A stretch of DNA of 64,000 nt from Psychrobacillus lasiicapitis (GCF_006861795.1 NZ_VDGH01000014.1:1332-65331), one strand, 5' to 3'. Shown: positions 1 through 8,194, numbered from the stretch's first letter. Numbers and translations are program-made. The notes: generated from the sequence alone by a model not told the origin.

Positions 1-114
1 TTTCCCATTACGCAAGTAAGTAAGATCCCTCAAAGACGATGAGGTAGATAGGTTCGGGGTGGAAGCGTGGCGACACGTGCAGCTGACGAATACTAATCGA
101 TCGAGGACTTAACC
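1..114 (+). rRNA. rrl: 23S ribosomal RNA, 3' end (partial)
   Basis: The window opens inside the last part of a 23S rRNA gene. The terminal stretch with GTGCAGCTGACGAATACTAA and the closing GGACTTAACC is the typical Bacillus 23S 3' end. The 5' part lies outside the window. The 5S gene follows after about 120 bases. Confidence 0.93.
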
Positions 115-184
115 AAATGTATTTATTGTAGAGATGTCGTTTATCCAGTTTTGAAAGAATAAATAAAAATTATTAAAATAACTA

Positions 185-212
185 TTGCAATTTTATCTAG
201 TTATGGTATAAT
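185..212 (+). promoter_or_regulatory. possible promoter in the 23S-5S spacer
   Basis: TTGCAA at 185-190 and TATAAT at 207-212 are separated by 16 bases, close to a sigma-A promoter, and lie about 25 bases before the 5S gene. It could add transcription of 5S and the tRNA array, but spacers are AT-rich and such matches arise by chance. Inference only. Confidence 0.35.
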
Positions 213-235
213 AAGACTTGCCTTTCAAATTAATA

Positions 236-354
<119 letters not shown>

Positions 355-363
355 TAGAAATAT

Positions 364-438
364 TCCGAAGTAGCTCAGTGGTAGAGCAATCGGCTGTTAA
401 CCGATCGGTCGTAGGTTCGAGTCCTACCTTCGGAGCCA
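364..438 (+). tRNA. tRNA-Asn (GTT)
   Basis: Acceptor stem TCCGAAG/CTTCGGA, anticodon GTT in a seven-base loop, TTCGA T-loop, CCA encoded. First of 16 tRNA genes after the rRNA genes. Confidence 0.96.
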
Positions 439-443
439 TTAAT

Positions 444-535
444 GGAGAGCTGTCCGAGTGGCCGAAGGAGCACGATTGGAAATCGTGTAGGCGGGTAACC
501 CTGTCTCAAGGGTTCAAATCCCTTGCTCTCCGCCA
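444..535 (+). tRNA. tRNA-Ser (GGA)
   Basis: Long variable arm of a class II tRNA, acceptor GGAGAGC/GCTCTCC, anticodon GGA, CCA encoded. Confidence 0.96.
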
Positions 536-557
536 GATAACTTCTCTAATACATAAT

Positions 558-632
558 GGCCCCTTGGTCAAGCGGTTAAGACACCGCCCTTTCACGGCGG
601 TAACACGGGTTCGAATCCCGTAGGGGTCACCA
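558..632 (+). tRNA. tRNA-Glu (TTC)
   Basis: Acceptor GGCCCCT/AGGGGTC, anticodon TTC, CCA encoded. Confidence 0.96.
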
Positions 633-661
633 TTCATTTATAAGATATACCAGCATTAAAC

Positions 662-737
662 GGAGGATTAGCTCAGCTGGGAGAGCATCTGCCTTACAAG
701 CAGAGGGTCGGCGGTTCGAGCCCGTCATCCTCCACCA
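662..737 (+). tRNA. tRNA-Val (TAC)
   Basis: Acceptor GGAGGAT/ATCCTCC, anticodon TAC, CCA encoded. Confidence 0.96.
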
Positions 738-766
738 TTAAATTAAATTAGTAAGTATAATATTAT

Positions 767-843
<77 letters not shown>

Positions 844-846
844 AAT

Positions 847-922
847 GGTCCCGTGGTGTAGCGGTTAACATGCCTGCCTGTCACGCAGGAGATCGCCGGT
901 TCGATCCCGGTCGGGACCGCCA
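847..922 (+). tRNA. tRNA-Asp (GTC)
   Basis: Acceptor GGTCCCG/CGGGACC, anticodon GTC, CCA encoded. Starts only three bases after the fMet gene. Confidence 0.96.
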
Positions 923-939
923 TTTAATTTATTTGTTTG

Positions 940-1060
940 AGATTTAGGATAAGCAAGCAGGTCGAGGAAGCAATCGAGTGAAAGAAGGAGCGTACCTAAG
1001 TACGTGACTGATAGAACGAGTGCAGCTGACGAAGAGATGCGAAGCTTAGCGTAAATCGAA
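940..1060 (+). repeat. conserved-looking spacer inside the tRNA array
   Basis: A 120-base, purine-rich and relatively GC-rich insert between tRNA-Asp and tRNA-Phe, whereas other spacers are 3-40 bases. It holds a CGTAC-CTAA-GTACG hairpin (about 991-1004) and a 14-base identity (GTGCAGCTGACGAA, 1020-1033) with the 23S 3' end at 77-90. Probably a dispersed rrn/tRNA spacer repeat; function unknown. Confidence 0.4.
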
Positions 1061-1062
1061 AT

Positions 1063-1138
1063 GGCTCAGTAGCTCAGTCGGTAGAGCAAAGGACTGAAAA
1101 TCCTTGTGTCGGCGGTTCGATTCCGTCCTGAGCCACCA
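1063..1138 (+). tRNA. tRNA-Phe (GAA)
   Basis: Acceptor GGCTCAG/CTGAGCC, anticodon GAA, CCA encoded. Confidence 0.96.
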
Positions 1139-1145
1139 TTAATAA

Positions 1146-1221
<76 letters not shown>

Positions 1222-1226
1222 CTCTT

Positions 1227-1310
1227 GGAGGGGTAGCGAAGTGGCTAAACGCGGCGGACTGTAAATCCGCTCCTTAGGGTTCGGCGGTTCGAATCCGTCC
1301 CCCTCCACCA
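1227..1310 (+). tRNA. tRNA-Tyr (GTA)
   Basis: Class II tRNA with a long variable arm, acceptor GGAGGGG/CCCCTCC, anticodon GTA, CCA encoded. Confidence 0.96.
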
Positions 1311-1316
1311 GTTTTT

Positions 1317-1390
1317 AGGGGCATAGTTTAACGGTAGAATAGAGGTCTCCAAAACCTTTGATGTGGGTTCGATTCCTACTGCCCCTGCCA
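1317..1390 (+). tRNA. tRNA-Trp (CCA)
   Basis: Acceptor AGGGGCA/TGCCCCT, anticodon CCA, 3' CCA encoded. Confidence 0.96.
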
Positions 1391-1413
1391 ATTAATAAGT
1401 TAACTTGAATAAT

Positions 1414-1490
1414 GGCGGTTGTGGCGAAGTGGTTAACGCATCGGATTGTGATTCCGACATTCGTGGGTTCGATTCCCATCAGTCGCCCCA
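1414..1490 (+). tRNA. tRNA-His (GTG), copy 1
   Basis: Anticodon GTG; an extra 5' G (G-1) faces C73, the tRNA-His identity element. CCA encoded. Identical to copy 2 at 1528-1604. Confidence 0.96.
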
Positions 1491-1527
1491 TATTCCTAAT
1501 AAGTTAGCTCTTTTTTTATTTTATAAT

Positions 1528-1604
1528 GGCGGTTGTGGCGAAGTGGTTAACGCATCGGATTGTGATTCCGACATTCGTGGGTTCGATTCCCATCAGTCGC
1601 CCCA
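1528..1604 (+). tRNA. tRNA-His (GTG), copy 2
   Basis: Base-for-base repeat of the 77-base gene at 1414-1490, separated from it by 37 AT-rich bases: a recent tandem duplication or an assembly repeat. Confidence 0.96.
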
Positions 1605-1605
1605 T

Positions 1606-1677
1606 TGGGGTATAGCCAAGCGGTAAGGCAACGGATTTTGATTCCGTCATGCCCTGGTTCGAATCCAGGTACCCCAG
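1606..1677 (+). tRNA. tRNA-Gln (TTG), no encoded CCA
   Basis: Acceptor TGGGGTA/TACCCCA, anticodon TTG. The discriminator G1677 is followed by TTT, so CCA must be added after transcription, unlike most neighbours. Starts two bases after tRNA-His copy 2. Confidence 0.94.
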
Positions 1678-1684
1678 TTTATTT

Positions 1685-1759
1685 GCGGAAGTAGTTCAGT
1701 GGTAGAACACCACCTTGCCAAGGTGGGGGTCGCGAGTTCGAACCTCGTCTTCCGCTCCA
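1685..1759 (+). tRNA. tRNA-Gly (GCC)
   Basis: Acceptor GCGGAAG/CTTCCGC, anticodon GCC, CCA encoded. Confidence 0.96.
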
Positions 1760-1770
1760 TTATTTCCTCC

Positions 1771-1844
1771 GGCGGCATAGCCAAGTGGTAAGGCACAGGT
1801 CTGCAACACCTTTATCACCGGTTCAAATCCGGTTGCCGCCTCCA
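1771..1844 (+). tRNA. tRNA-Cys (GCA)
   Basis: Acceptor GGCGGCA/TGCCGCC, anticodon GCA, CCA encoded. Confidence 0.96.
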
Positions 1845-1877
1845 GTTTTATAAATTAAACTTTGATACTTATATTTT

Positions 1878-1960
1878 GCCGGTGTGGCGGAATTGGCAGA
1901 CGCGCGGGACTCAAAATCCCGTATCCTCTGGATGTGTCGGTTCGACCCCGACCACCGGTA
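1878..1960 (+). tRNA. tRNA-Leu (CAA), no encoded CCA
   Basis: Class II tRNA with long variable arm, anticodon CAA. The acceptor pairs through G1-U72, and A1960 is followed by TCT rather than CCA. Last gene of the array. Confidence 0.94.
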
Positions 1961-1996
1961 TCTTAGCTAAAAACCAGTTAATACAAGAAATAATAA

Positions 1997-2039
1997 AACA
2001 CCCTCAAATGTTGATTTGATAACATTTAAGGGTGTTTTT
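1997..2039 (+). terminator. terminator of the rRNA/tRNA array
   Basis: Inverted repeat ACACCCTCAAATGTT / AACATTTAAGGGTGT followed by TTTTT, a rho-independent terminator 37 bases after tRNA-Leu. Confidence 0.9.
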
Positions 2040-2328
2040 GGTTTATATAATAGAGGCCAGCTTTTTGCTATTAGATTTTAGGTAGAAAACATAAAAGATA
2101 CTGGAGGATAGCGTTGGATATGTAACACTAAATACATGTTTAGCACATCAACTATTTTCTTGCGAAACAGGTAGATATTATAATAGATTTGATAGATATA
2201 TTTCCTTACAAAAGTGTGTATTATCGAAAAAGTTAAGGATGACTACATACCAAAAGAAGTTACCTATAGTATAAAACTTTAGTTTAGAACTTACATATTT
2301 TAATTAATATCAAACACTAATGCTTTTA
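2040..2328. other. intergenic stretch with no recognisable feature
   Basis: About 290 AT-rich bases between the tRNA terminator and the 3' end of the TRAP operon. I see no ORF with a ribosome site and no strong hairpin. Confidence 0.5.
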
Positions 2329-3621
2329 TTAACCGCCTGTTCCACCTATTAAATTCGGTAAAAACATAATAAATGGCTCTGCAAACATAAAAACAAATAG
2401 TAATATGATTAAGGCTATTGTAAATGGAAGTGTCGCTTTAGCAACTTGTTCTAAAGACAATCCACTAATAGCACTAGCAACGTTAAGGTTATCCCCAACC
2501 GGTGGTGTTAAAAAGCCAATTTCTGCTGCTAAAATCATGATAATTCCAAAGTGCACAGGATGCATTCCTAATTCTGTTACAACAGGCAATAAAATAGGGG
2601 CTAATAATATAATTCCAGCTAATGTTTCCATAAACATTCCGATAAACACAAGTAGTATAACAATTGCAGAAAGAATAACCCAGGAGCCGACAGGAAGAGA
2701 TGTTAAAAACTCCGCAATTAATATTGGGATTTTCTCTATTGTAAGAATTCTTCCATAAGTAGAAGCAGTCGCTATAATAATAAGGATTATCCCAGAAATT
2801 AAAGTTGTCTGCTTAAATAATTCAATTGCATCTGCCCGTTTTATTTCCTTATAAATAAAAATTCCTAAAAAAGCACTATATGCTACTGCAATACCTGCCG
2901 CTTCAGTAGGAGTAAATATTCCTCCGTAAATTCCACCTAGTACAACGATTGGCATTAAAAGCGTCCATTTTGCTTCATTAATATACTTAAAGCGTTCTTT
3001 CCAAGTAGCTTTTTTTCCGGATCCAATAAACCCTCTTTTTTTAGAGATAATATAACTAATCGACCAAAGTAACACTGCGATAAATAAACCAGGTATGATG
3101 CCTGCAATGAATAAATCGCCAATAGAAGTATTTGTTGTAATACCATAAATAATTAAAGGTATACTTGGTGGAATAATTATCCCAAGAGTTCCAGCGGAAG
3201 CAACTACTCCTGAACTGAATCCTGGATCGTACTTTTCTTTTACCATCGCTGGAATCATAATTCCCCCGATTGCTGCAACTGTTGCAGGACCAGATCCACT
3301 AAGTGCGGCAAAAACGGTACAAGCCAAAATTGCAACCCCAGCAAGTCCCCCAGTCTGGTGACCAACAAATGACTTTGCGACATCAATCAATCTTCTAGAG
3401 AGCCCTCCGTGTTCCATTATTAATCCAGCAAATACAAATAGTGGAACTGCCATCAAAGCATAAGAATCTACTGTAGTGAACATTCCTTGTGCAATGAACT
3501 GAAGTGGCATTTTTTCGGTGATCAATAATGTTAAAACGGATGATATACCAAGTGCAAACGCAATAGGAACACTAAGAACCATTAAAATAATAAAACTTCC
3601 AAATAATATTAGAGTAGCCAT
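2329..3621 (-). CDS. dctM: TRAP transporter large permease (DctM)
   Basis: Large membrane subunit of a tripartite ATP-independent periplasmic transporter, which imports organic acids by sodium or proton symport. The 430 residues match the usual DctM length of about 425. They consist almost entirely of hydrophobic helices, with the family's glycine/proline-rich loops (GIIIPPSIPLIIYG in the first half, FLTPPVGDNLNVA in the second). The ATG at 3621 is preferred over the GTG two codons upstream because GGGGGTG lies five bases before it. It is the last gene of a dctP-dctQ-dctM set; 19 bases separate it from dctQ. The substrate cannot be read from the sequence; the neighbouring enzymes suggest a carboxylate. 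Confidence 0.93.
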   Translation of the reverse strand: MATLILFGSFIILMVLSVPIAFALGISSVLTLLITEKMPLQFIAQGMFTTVDSYALMAVPLFVFAGLIMEHGGLSRRLIDVAKSFVGHQTGGLAGVAILACTVFAALSGSGPATVAAIGGIMIPAMVKEKYDPGFSSGVVASAGTLGIIIPPSIPLIIYGITTNTSIGDLFIAGIIPGLFIAVLLWSISYIISKKRGFIGSGKKATWKERFKYINEAKWTLLMPIVVLGGIYGGIFTPTEAAGIAVAYSAFLGIFIYKEIKRADAIELFKQTTLISGIILIIIATASTYGRILTIEKIPILIAEFLTSLPVGSWVILSAIVILLVFIGMFMETLAGIILLAPILLPVVTELGMHPVHFGIIMILAAEIGFLTPPVGDNLNVASAISGLSLEQVAKATLPFTIALIILLFVFMFAEPFIMFLPNLIGGTGG

Positions 3622-3640
3622 GCTCACACCCCCTGTAAAA

Positions 3641-4141
3641 TTAATGGCTTTCTTTTATGTTTTTCAATTCCTTAAAGCCATTTACGATATGTTGGGTAAC
3701 TCTAAATGTCATTAATAAAGCTCCCATTGGTAATCCAAGATATACAATATACATTGGAATTCGGTTGGCAGGTGATACTTGTCCCATGTTGAACTGATTC
3801 ATAACTGTTTGAACACTATAGTAATCTACAAATATTAGAAAACCTACCCAACAAAATAAAGCAATTATCTTAAGGATTTGACTATAAGTTGGAGAAATTT
3901 TATGAAGTATATTTACTAAAAAGTTAAATTTTACATGTCGCTGATATCTTACCGCAAAGGCTGCACTTGTATAAACAAACCAAACAAATGCATACCTGGA
4001 TAATTCCTCGGACCATGTCAATGACTCATTAAAGATATAACGCATAACAACTTGGAAGATACATAAAAATGAGAAGAAAATTAATAAAATTGCGGATAAA
4101 TACGTTTCAACATGGTCATCCAAATGTTTATAAAGATTCAT
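3641..4141 (-). CDS. dctQ: TRAP transporter small permease (DctQ)
   Basis: Small membrane subunit of the TRAP transporter, partner of the DctM protein. The 166 residues hold four predicted membrane helices and the DctQ signature region around TWSEELSRYAFVWFVY (first third), where W-E-E-R is conserved in the family. An upstream in-frame ATG (4162) is possible, but AAGGAGG sits eight bases before the ATG at 4141, so that start is used. It lies between dctP and dctM and is separated from dctP by a hairpin that could lower permease expression relative to the binding protein. Confidence 0.92.
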   Translation of the reverse strand: MNLYKHLDDHVETYLSAILLIFFSFLCIFQVVMRYIFNESLTWSEELSRYAFVWFVYTSAAFAVRYQRHVKFNFLVNILHKISPTYSQILKIIALFCWVGFLIFVDYYSVQTVMNQFNMGQVSPANRIPMYIVYLGLPMGALLMTFRVTQHIVNGFKELKNIKESH

Positions 4142-4177
4142 TAAAGTCGCCTCCTTGAACACATTTAAACTAAATTA

Positions 4178-4228
4178 CACCCAGAATTTCGTGATTAGAT
4201 AATGGTATAATCGCCAATTTTCTGGGTG
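4178..4228 (-). promoter_or_regulatory. stem-loop between dctP and dctQ
   Basis: A nine-base perfect stem (CACCCAGAA / TTCTGGGTG) with a large AT-rich loop lies between the binding-protein gene and the permease genes. There is only a weak T-run after it on the minus strand. It may be a leaky terminator or mRNA-stabilising hairpin giving more DctP than DctQM; inferred. Confidence 0.5.
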
Positions 4229-4243
4229 CTAATCTAGAAATTA

Positions 4244-5308
4244 TTATTTTATTGCATCTAGGAATTTATCGTTTCCAGTAGCTTCAAGTAGTTGGATTAG
4301 CTTTTCTTTATCCACTTTATCTGCATTCTTTTCATAAAAAGGCACAGAAGCTTCAATCCATGCATTATATTCTTCATCAGTTAGGTCTCTAAAGATAGCA
4401 CCTTCTTCTTCGAGCTTAACTCTTAGCTCTGCATCGATGGAACTATTTAATTCTCTCAAATACGTAACCGTATCATTTATAGATGATTGGATTATTGCTT
4501 GATTTTCTTTAGAAAGGCTATTAAAGAAATCTTTGTTCATAATATAGATTTCAGGATCATAAATATGCCCAGTTGTTGTAATATACTTACTAACCTCGTG
4601 GAATTTACCCGAATGGATTAGTCCAAGAACGTTTTCAACTCCATCGACAACACCTTGAGATAAACCTGTAAACACTTCAGTGAAAGCTAAAGGTGTTGGA
4701 TTTGCTCCTACTTCTTTCCAATAAGCGATATGCATAGGGACTTCCATCGTACGAATCTTCAGCCCGTTGATATCCTTAGGTGTAACGATTTCTCCTTTAT
4801 TGTTGGATAAGTGTCTATAACCAAGTTCACCATAATTCAATCCAACAAGTCCGCTTTGTTCTAATCCTTTCAATAATTCTTGTCCAAATTCACCATCAAC
4901 AACTTCATGTGCTGTCTTTGAATCTTTAAAAATAAATGGAAAATCAAATATTTGTAGTGCAGAAGAGAAGTTTGCAAGTACTCCAACTGAAGGAGAAGAC
5001 ATCTGAATATTACCTGCTTGTGTACTTTCTATCATTTCTCTTTCTCCACCTAGTTGACCATCAGGATAAATATCTACTTCGATATTCCCATCAGATCTTT
5101 CTTCAACAAGCCTTTTAAATTCCATAAATGCTTTATGTTGAGTAGTTTCTGTAGAGACAACATGCGCTGCCATAATGGTGATTTTTTTATCACTACTTGA
5201 AGCAACGCCACTACTACTTGACGTTGAATTTGTTTTAGAACACGCTACTAGTGTTAATGCAACAACAGCTAAAAGTAAAAACAATAACTTTTTTTTCAAT
5301 TTCTTCAT
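4244..5308 (-). CDS. dctP: TRAP transporter solute-binding lipoprotein (DctP)
   Basis: Extracytoplasmic substrate-binding protein of the TRAP system. Residues 1-23 form a lipoprotein signal peptide ending in the lipobox LVAC, so the mature protein is anchored to the outer face of the membrane by Cys23; a Ser-rich linker follows. The rest is a DctP fold: the GGEREMIE segment, GLKIRTMEVP with the conserved Arg that pairs with the substrate carboxylate, and NPTPLAFTEVFTGLSQGVVDG are typical. At 354 residues it has normal length. It is the first gene of dctPQM and is preceded by a GTCGAC-type operator at 5414-5428, so it is probably controlled by the GntR protein encoded at 7505. Confidence 0.94.
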   Translation of the reverse strand: MKKLKKKLLFLLLAVVALTLVACSKTNSTSSSSGVASSSDKKITIMAAHVVSTETTQHKAFMEFKRLVEERSDGNIEVDIYPDGQLGGEREMIESTQAGNIQMSSPSVGVLANFSSALQIFDFPFIFKDSKTAHEVVDGEFGQELLKGLEQSGLVGLNYGELGYRHLSNNKGEIVTPKDINGLKIRTMEVPMHIAYWKEVGANPTPLAFTEVFTGLSQGVVDGVENVLGLIHSGKFHEVSKYITTTGHIYDPEIYIMNKDFFNSLSKENQAIIQSSINDTVTYLRELNSSIDAELRVKLEEEGAIFRDLTDEEYNAWIEASVPFYEKNADKVDKEKLIQLLEATGNDKFLDAIK

Positions 5309-5411
5309 ATCCCCTTTATCAATGTGATAGGAACTTTCTTTTAGAACACACCATTCAATTACTTCATATGAATAATTTTAAAGTCATAGTTTTTTTATAT
5401 CTTCGCTCCTT

Positions 5412-6179
5412 TCAGTCGATTGTCGACATCAAAATTTTATTTTTTAATTCGCCAATACCTTTAATACGAACTACCATTTCATCTTTAGGATTTACGGGAC
5501 CTACTCCAAAAGGGGTTCCTGTAATAATTACATCTCCCGGAAGAAGGGTCATTATTTTGGAAACATAACTCACGATATAATCTATTCCGAAAATTAAATT
5601 TTCAGTATTGGAACTTTGCTTTAATTCACCATTTACATGGAGAGTGATATCTAAATTACTGGGATCGATGTCTCTTACAATACCTGGGCCAATTGGACAA
5701 AATGTATCAAACGATTTTCCCCTAGTCCACTGTCCATCAGAAAATTGTAAATCTCGTGCTGTTACATCATTTGCGATTGTATAACCCAAAATTGCGTCTT
5801 TAGATTCTTTTTCAGTTATGTTTTTAGTTTTCTTTCCAATGACTATTCCTAATTCTGCTTCATATTCAACATGATTAGTTTGTTTAGGGTAAATAACTAC
5901 ATCCTCTGTAGCAATTACCGTGGTGTTTGGTTTAAGAAAAATAAGTGGTTCTTTCGGTAGTTCAAGATTAACCTCTTTTGCATGATCAACATAATTAAGG
6001 CCAATACAAACTACTTTGGAAGGCTCAGTAGGGGGTAATAATTTTAAATCTGTTATGTCTAATTCTTGTTCTGTCACAGTAAAATTGGTAAAAATGTCTC
6101 CGTCAATCACTTTTACTTTTCCGTCTTTTAATAATCCATACAATATATTACTATTTTGATTTTCAAATCTAATTATCAT
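5412..6179 (-). CDS. fumarylacetoacetate hydrolase family protein
   Basis: The family cleaves or isomerises beta-diketo acids and related compounds (acylpyruvases, oxaloacetate decarboxylases, 2-hydroxyhepta-2,4-dienedioate isomerases) using a divalent metal. The 255 residues include the metal-site region HVEYEAELGIVIGKK (first acidic pair), the Asp in GYTIANDVTARDLQ, GKSFDTFCPIGP, and the late ITGTPFGVGP motif, in the family order. AAAGGAG lies nine bases before the ATG. It is divergent from the D-2-hydroxyacid dehydrogenase gene, with an operator in between, and upstream of dctP. The fold is certain, the substrate is not. Confidence 0.88.
   Translation of the reverse strand: MIIRFENQNSNILYGLLKDGKVKVIDGDIFTNFTVTEQELDITDLKLLPPTEPSKVVCIGLNYVDHAKEVNLELPKEPLIFLKPNTTVIATEDVVIYPKQTNHVEYEAELGIVIGKKTKNITEKESKDAILGYTIANDVTARDLQFSDGQWTRGKSFDTFCPIGPGIVRDIDPSNLDITLHVNGELKQSSNTENLIFGIDYIVSYVSKIMTLLPGDVIITGTPFGVGPVNPKDEMVVRIKGIGELKNKILMSTID
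5414..5428. promoter_or_regulatory. putative GntR operator upstream of dctP
   Basis: On the minus strand the site reads TGTCGACAATCGACT, the same 15 bases found on the plus strand at 7439-7453 before the regulator gene. It overlaps the stop codon of the upstream FAH-family gene and lies about 105 bases before dctP. Operator role is inferred from recurrence and position. Confidence 0.6.
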
Positions 6180-6349
6180 CGTAAATAACTCCTTTCATAT
6201 TTCTTTGATTTTTTACATAACCCATAAAAAGGTAACAGTAGATTGCGTTATATTAACCAGGTAACAGATTAATAGTTTTAATACTCTATGTTCAGGGTAA
6301 TCACATTTATTCTCAGCTAGAACTTTTCTAAAGTTTTTTTAGTAGTCAT

Positions 6350-6368
6350 ATTGTCGACTATCGACAAT
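6350..6368. promoter_or_regulatory. putative GntR operator in the divergent promoter region
   Basis: Perfect inverted repeat ATTGTCGA-CTA-TCGACAAT with eight-base arms, placed between the FAH-family gene and the hydroxyacid dehydrogenase gene, 26 bases before the latter. Best of three related sites in the island; a typical GntR-family operator layout. Confidence 0.7.
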
Positions 6369-6393
6369 ATAATAAAAATATGGAGGGAATTAT

Positions 6394-7410
6394 GTGACCA
6401 AAAAAAGGATTATTGCCTATAATCGATTGGAGAAACCAGTATTAGAAGAATTAAAAAGTAAGTATGACGTTAAGTTTTTTAAAAACATAAATACTAAAAC
6501 TGACAAAGTCTTTCTAGATTACTTAGAAAAAACGGAAGGGATTATTGGGCTAGAATTAGAGGTTGATAAGGATTTATTAGTAAATGCCCCGAATTTGAAA
6601 ATCGTCAGTAATGTTTCTGTTGGCTATAATAATTTAAATTTGGAAGAATTAGCGAAGAGGAATATTCTAGCAACAAATACACCAGATGTATTAACAGATA
6701 CGGTTGCCGATACTATATTTGGTTTATTATTAGCTACGGCAAGACGAATCCCAGAGTTAGACCATTACGTTAAATCAAAACAGTGGAATGACCCACTAGA
6801 ATCAGAACATTATGGCATAGATGTGCATCATAAAACATTGGGGATTATTGGAATGGGGAAAATAGGGCAAGCAATTGCTCAGCGTGCAAACCTTGGATTT
6901 GATATGAAGATTTTATACAATTCTCGTAATAAAAAGCCGAAAGCTGAAGCAAAGTATAATGCTACTTATTGTAGTTTGGATGAATTACTTAAACAATCTG
7001 ATTTTGTTATACTAATCACTCCATTAACGGAGGAAACAAATGGTTTTATTGGTCGAAGGGAGTTTCAACTGATGAAAAAGTCAGCCATTTTTATCAATGG
7101 GTCTCGAGGAAAAACCATTATAGAAAAAGATCTCATTGAATCATTAAAAAATGGGGAAATTGCCGCAGCTGGTCTCGATGTTTTTAAAATAGAACCGGTT
7201 GAACATGATAATCCATTATTAAACATGAAAAATGTTGTGACACTTCCTCACATTGGTTCTTCAACCTATGAAACTGAGTTGAAAATGTCTGAACTAGCGG
7301 CTAAAAATCTCGTTGCTGGTCTAAATGGTGAAAAACCACCTTCTTTAATTAATACGGACGTTTGGGAAAATATTAAGCCATTAGTAAGTAAAAAAACAAT
7401 TGACAAGTAA
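6394..7410 (+). CDS. D-2-hydroxyacid dehydrogenase
   Basis: NAD(P)-dependent reduction of 2-keto acids to D-2-hydroxy acids, of the glyoxylate/hydroxypyruvate reductase and gluconate reductase type. The 338 residues show the Rossmann motif GIIGMGKIGQA around residue 150, the catalytic Arg in NGSRGKTI, the Glu in KIEPVEHDNPLL and the proton-relay His in LPHIGSST. GTG at 6394 is the start, with TGGAGGGA nine bases before it; the ATG two bases upstream is followed at once by a stop. It stands alone behind a GntR-type operator and is divergent from the FAH-family gene. It probably handles a keto acid produced in the same pathway. Confidence 0.9.
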   Translation: MTKKRIIAYNRLEKPVLEELKSKYDVKFFKNINTKTDKVFLDYLEKTEGIIGLELEVDKDLLVNAPNLKIVSNVSVGYNNLNLEELAKRNILATNTPDVLTDTVADTIFGLLLATARRIPELDHYVKSKQWNDPLESEHYGIDVHHKTLGIIGMGKIGQAIAQRANLGFDMKILYNSRNKKPKAEAKYNATYCSLDELLKQSDFVILITPLTEETNGFIGRREFQLMKKSAIFINGSRGKTIIEKDLIESLKNGEIAAAGLDVFKIEPVEHDNPLLNMKNVVTLPHIGSSTYETELKMSELAAKNLVAGLNGEKPPSLINTDVWENIKPLVSKKTIDK

Positions 7411-7436
7411 AAAAATAGATTTATATTCTCTTACTA

Positions 7437-7453
7437 ATTGTCGACAATCGACT
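7437..7453. promoter_or_regulatory. putative GntR operator upstream of the regulator gene
   Basis: Palindrome ATTGTCGACAAT (7437-7448) extended by CGACT, identical over 15 bases to the site before dctP. Its place 52 bases ahead of the GntR gene suggests autoregulation and control of the gntR-gabD-aminotransferase unit. Confidence 0.65.
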
Positions 7454-7504
7454 AACTGGCTGATCTCTTCATTAAGGCAATATTAAGGGGGAATATCATT
7501 TATT

Positions 7505-8170
7505 ATGAATGATTCCATCAAACAAAAGTCCTTAGGTGAACTTGTAGCAAATGAAATAAGGAAAAGTATCTGGAATAAAGAACTAGAATTCGGCCAAAGG
7601 TTAATTGAAAATGATTTATCGGAAAAGTACGATGTTAGTCGGAGTACAATAAGAGATGCACTGAAAATTCTTGAATTTGAAGAATTGGTAATTAGTAAGC
7701 CAAGAAAAGGCACTTATATTTCTCCGTTTTCTAATAAAGATTGGCGAGAAATAATTGAACTTCGAACGATGGTAGAAGCTTATGCTTTCGTTAAAGTAAT
7801 TCCAAAACTTGAAAGTGAGCAAATCAAGAAATTAGAGATGATTCTAGAAGATATGAATATCAATACAATAAATGAAAATTGGAACAATTTATTTGACTTA
7901 GACATGAAGTTTCATAGTTACGTTGTAAATTTATCTGGAAATTCTCGAGTTATTAGAATTTACGAATCCATTCAGGTTCAAATAAGAACTTTTCTTGTTA
8001 ATCTTGATAAATATTATTCTAACCACCAGTCATTCTATGAAGAACAAAAAGAACTATTTGAAACTATGTTAACGAAGGACCCTGAACTAATTGATAAAAA
8101 GATCCGTATCCATATTGAATATGTAGAAGGTGAACTTCTGGCAGATGACCAAAATGCAATTAATGATTAA
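7505..8170 (+). CDS. GntR family transcriptional regulator (FCD subfamily)
   Basis: Ligand-responsive DNA-binding protein, most likely the local repressor of the surrounding catabolic genes. Residues about 8-70 form the winged helix-turn-helix (IRKSIWNKELEFGQRLIE, then DVSRSTIRDALKILEFEELV). The remaining 150 residues form an all-helical FCD domain, which in this family binds a carboxylate through a metal-bound His/Asp set (DLDMKFHSYVV, and IRIHIEY near the end). At 221 residues it has normal length. A GGGGGAA ribosome site precedes the ATG. Three GTCGAC-centred palindromes nearby are the likely targets. Confidence 0.9.
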   Translation: MNDSIKQKSLGELVANEIRKSIWNKELEFGQRLIENDLSEKYDVSRSTIRDALKILEFEELVISKPRKGTYISPFSNKDWREIIELRTMVEAYAFVKVIPKLESEQIKKLEMILEDMNINTINENWNNLFDLDMKFHSYVVNLSGNSRVIRIYESIQVQIRTFLVNLDKYYSNHQSFYEEQKELFETMLTKDPELIDKKIRIHIEYVEGELLADDQNAIND

Positions 8171-8194
8171 TTAACTTTATTAGAGGTGATAAGA

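Noticed and set aside
2405-2758. Plus-strand frame of 117 residues inside dctM
   Set aside because: Antisense shadow of a complete DctM gene without its own ribosome site.
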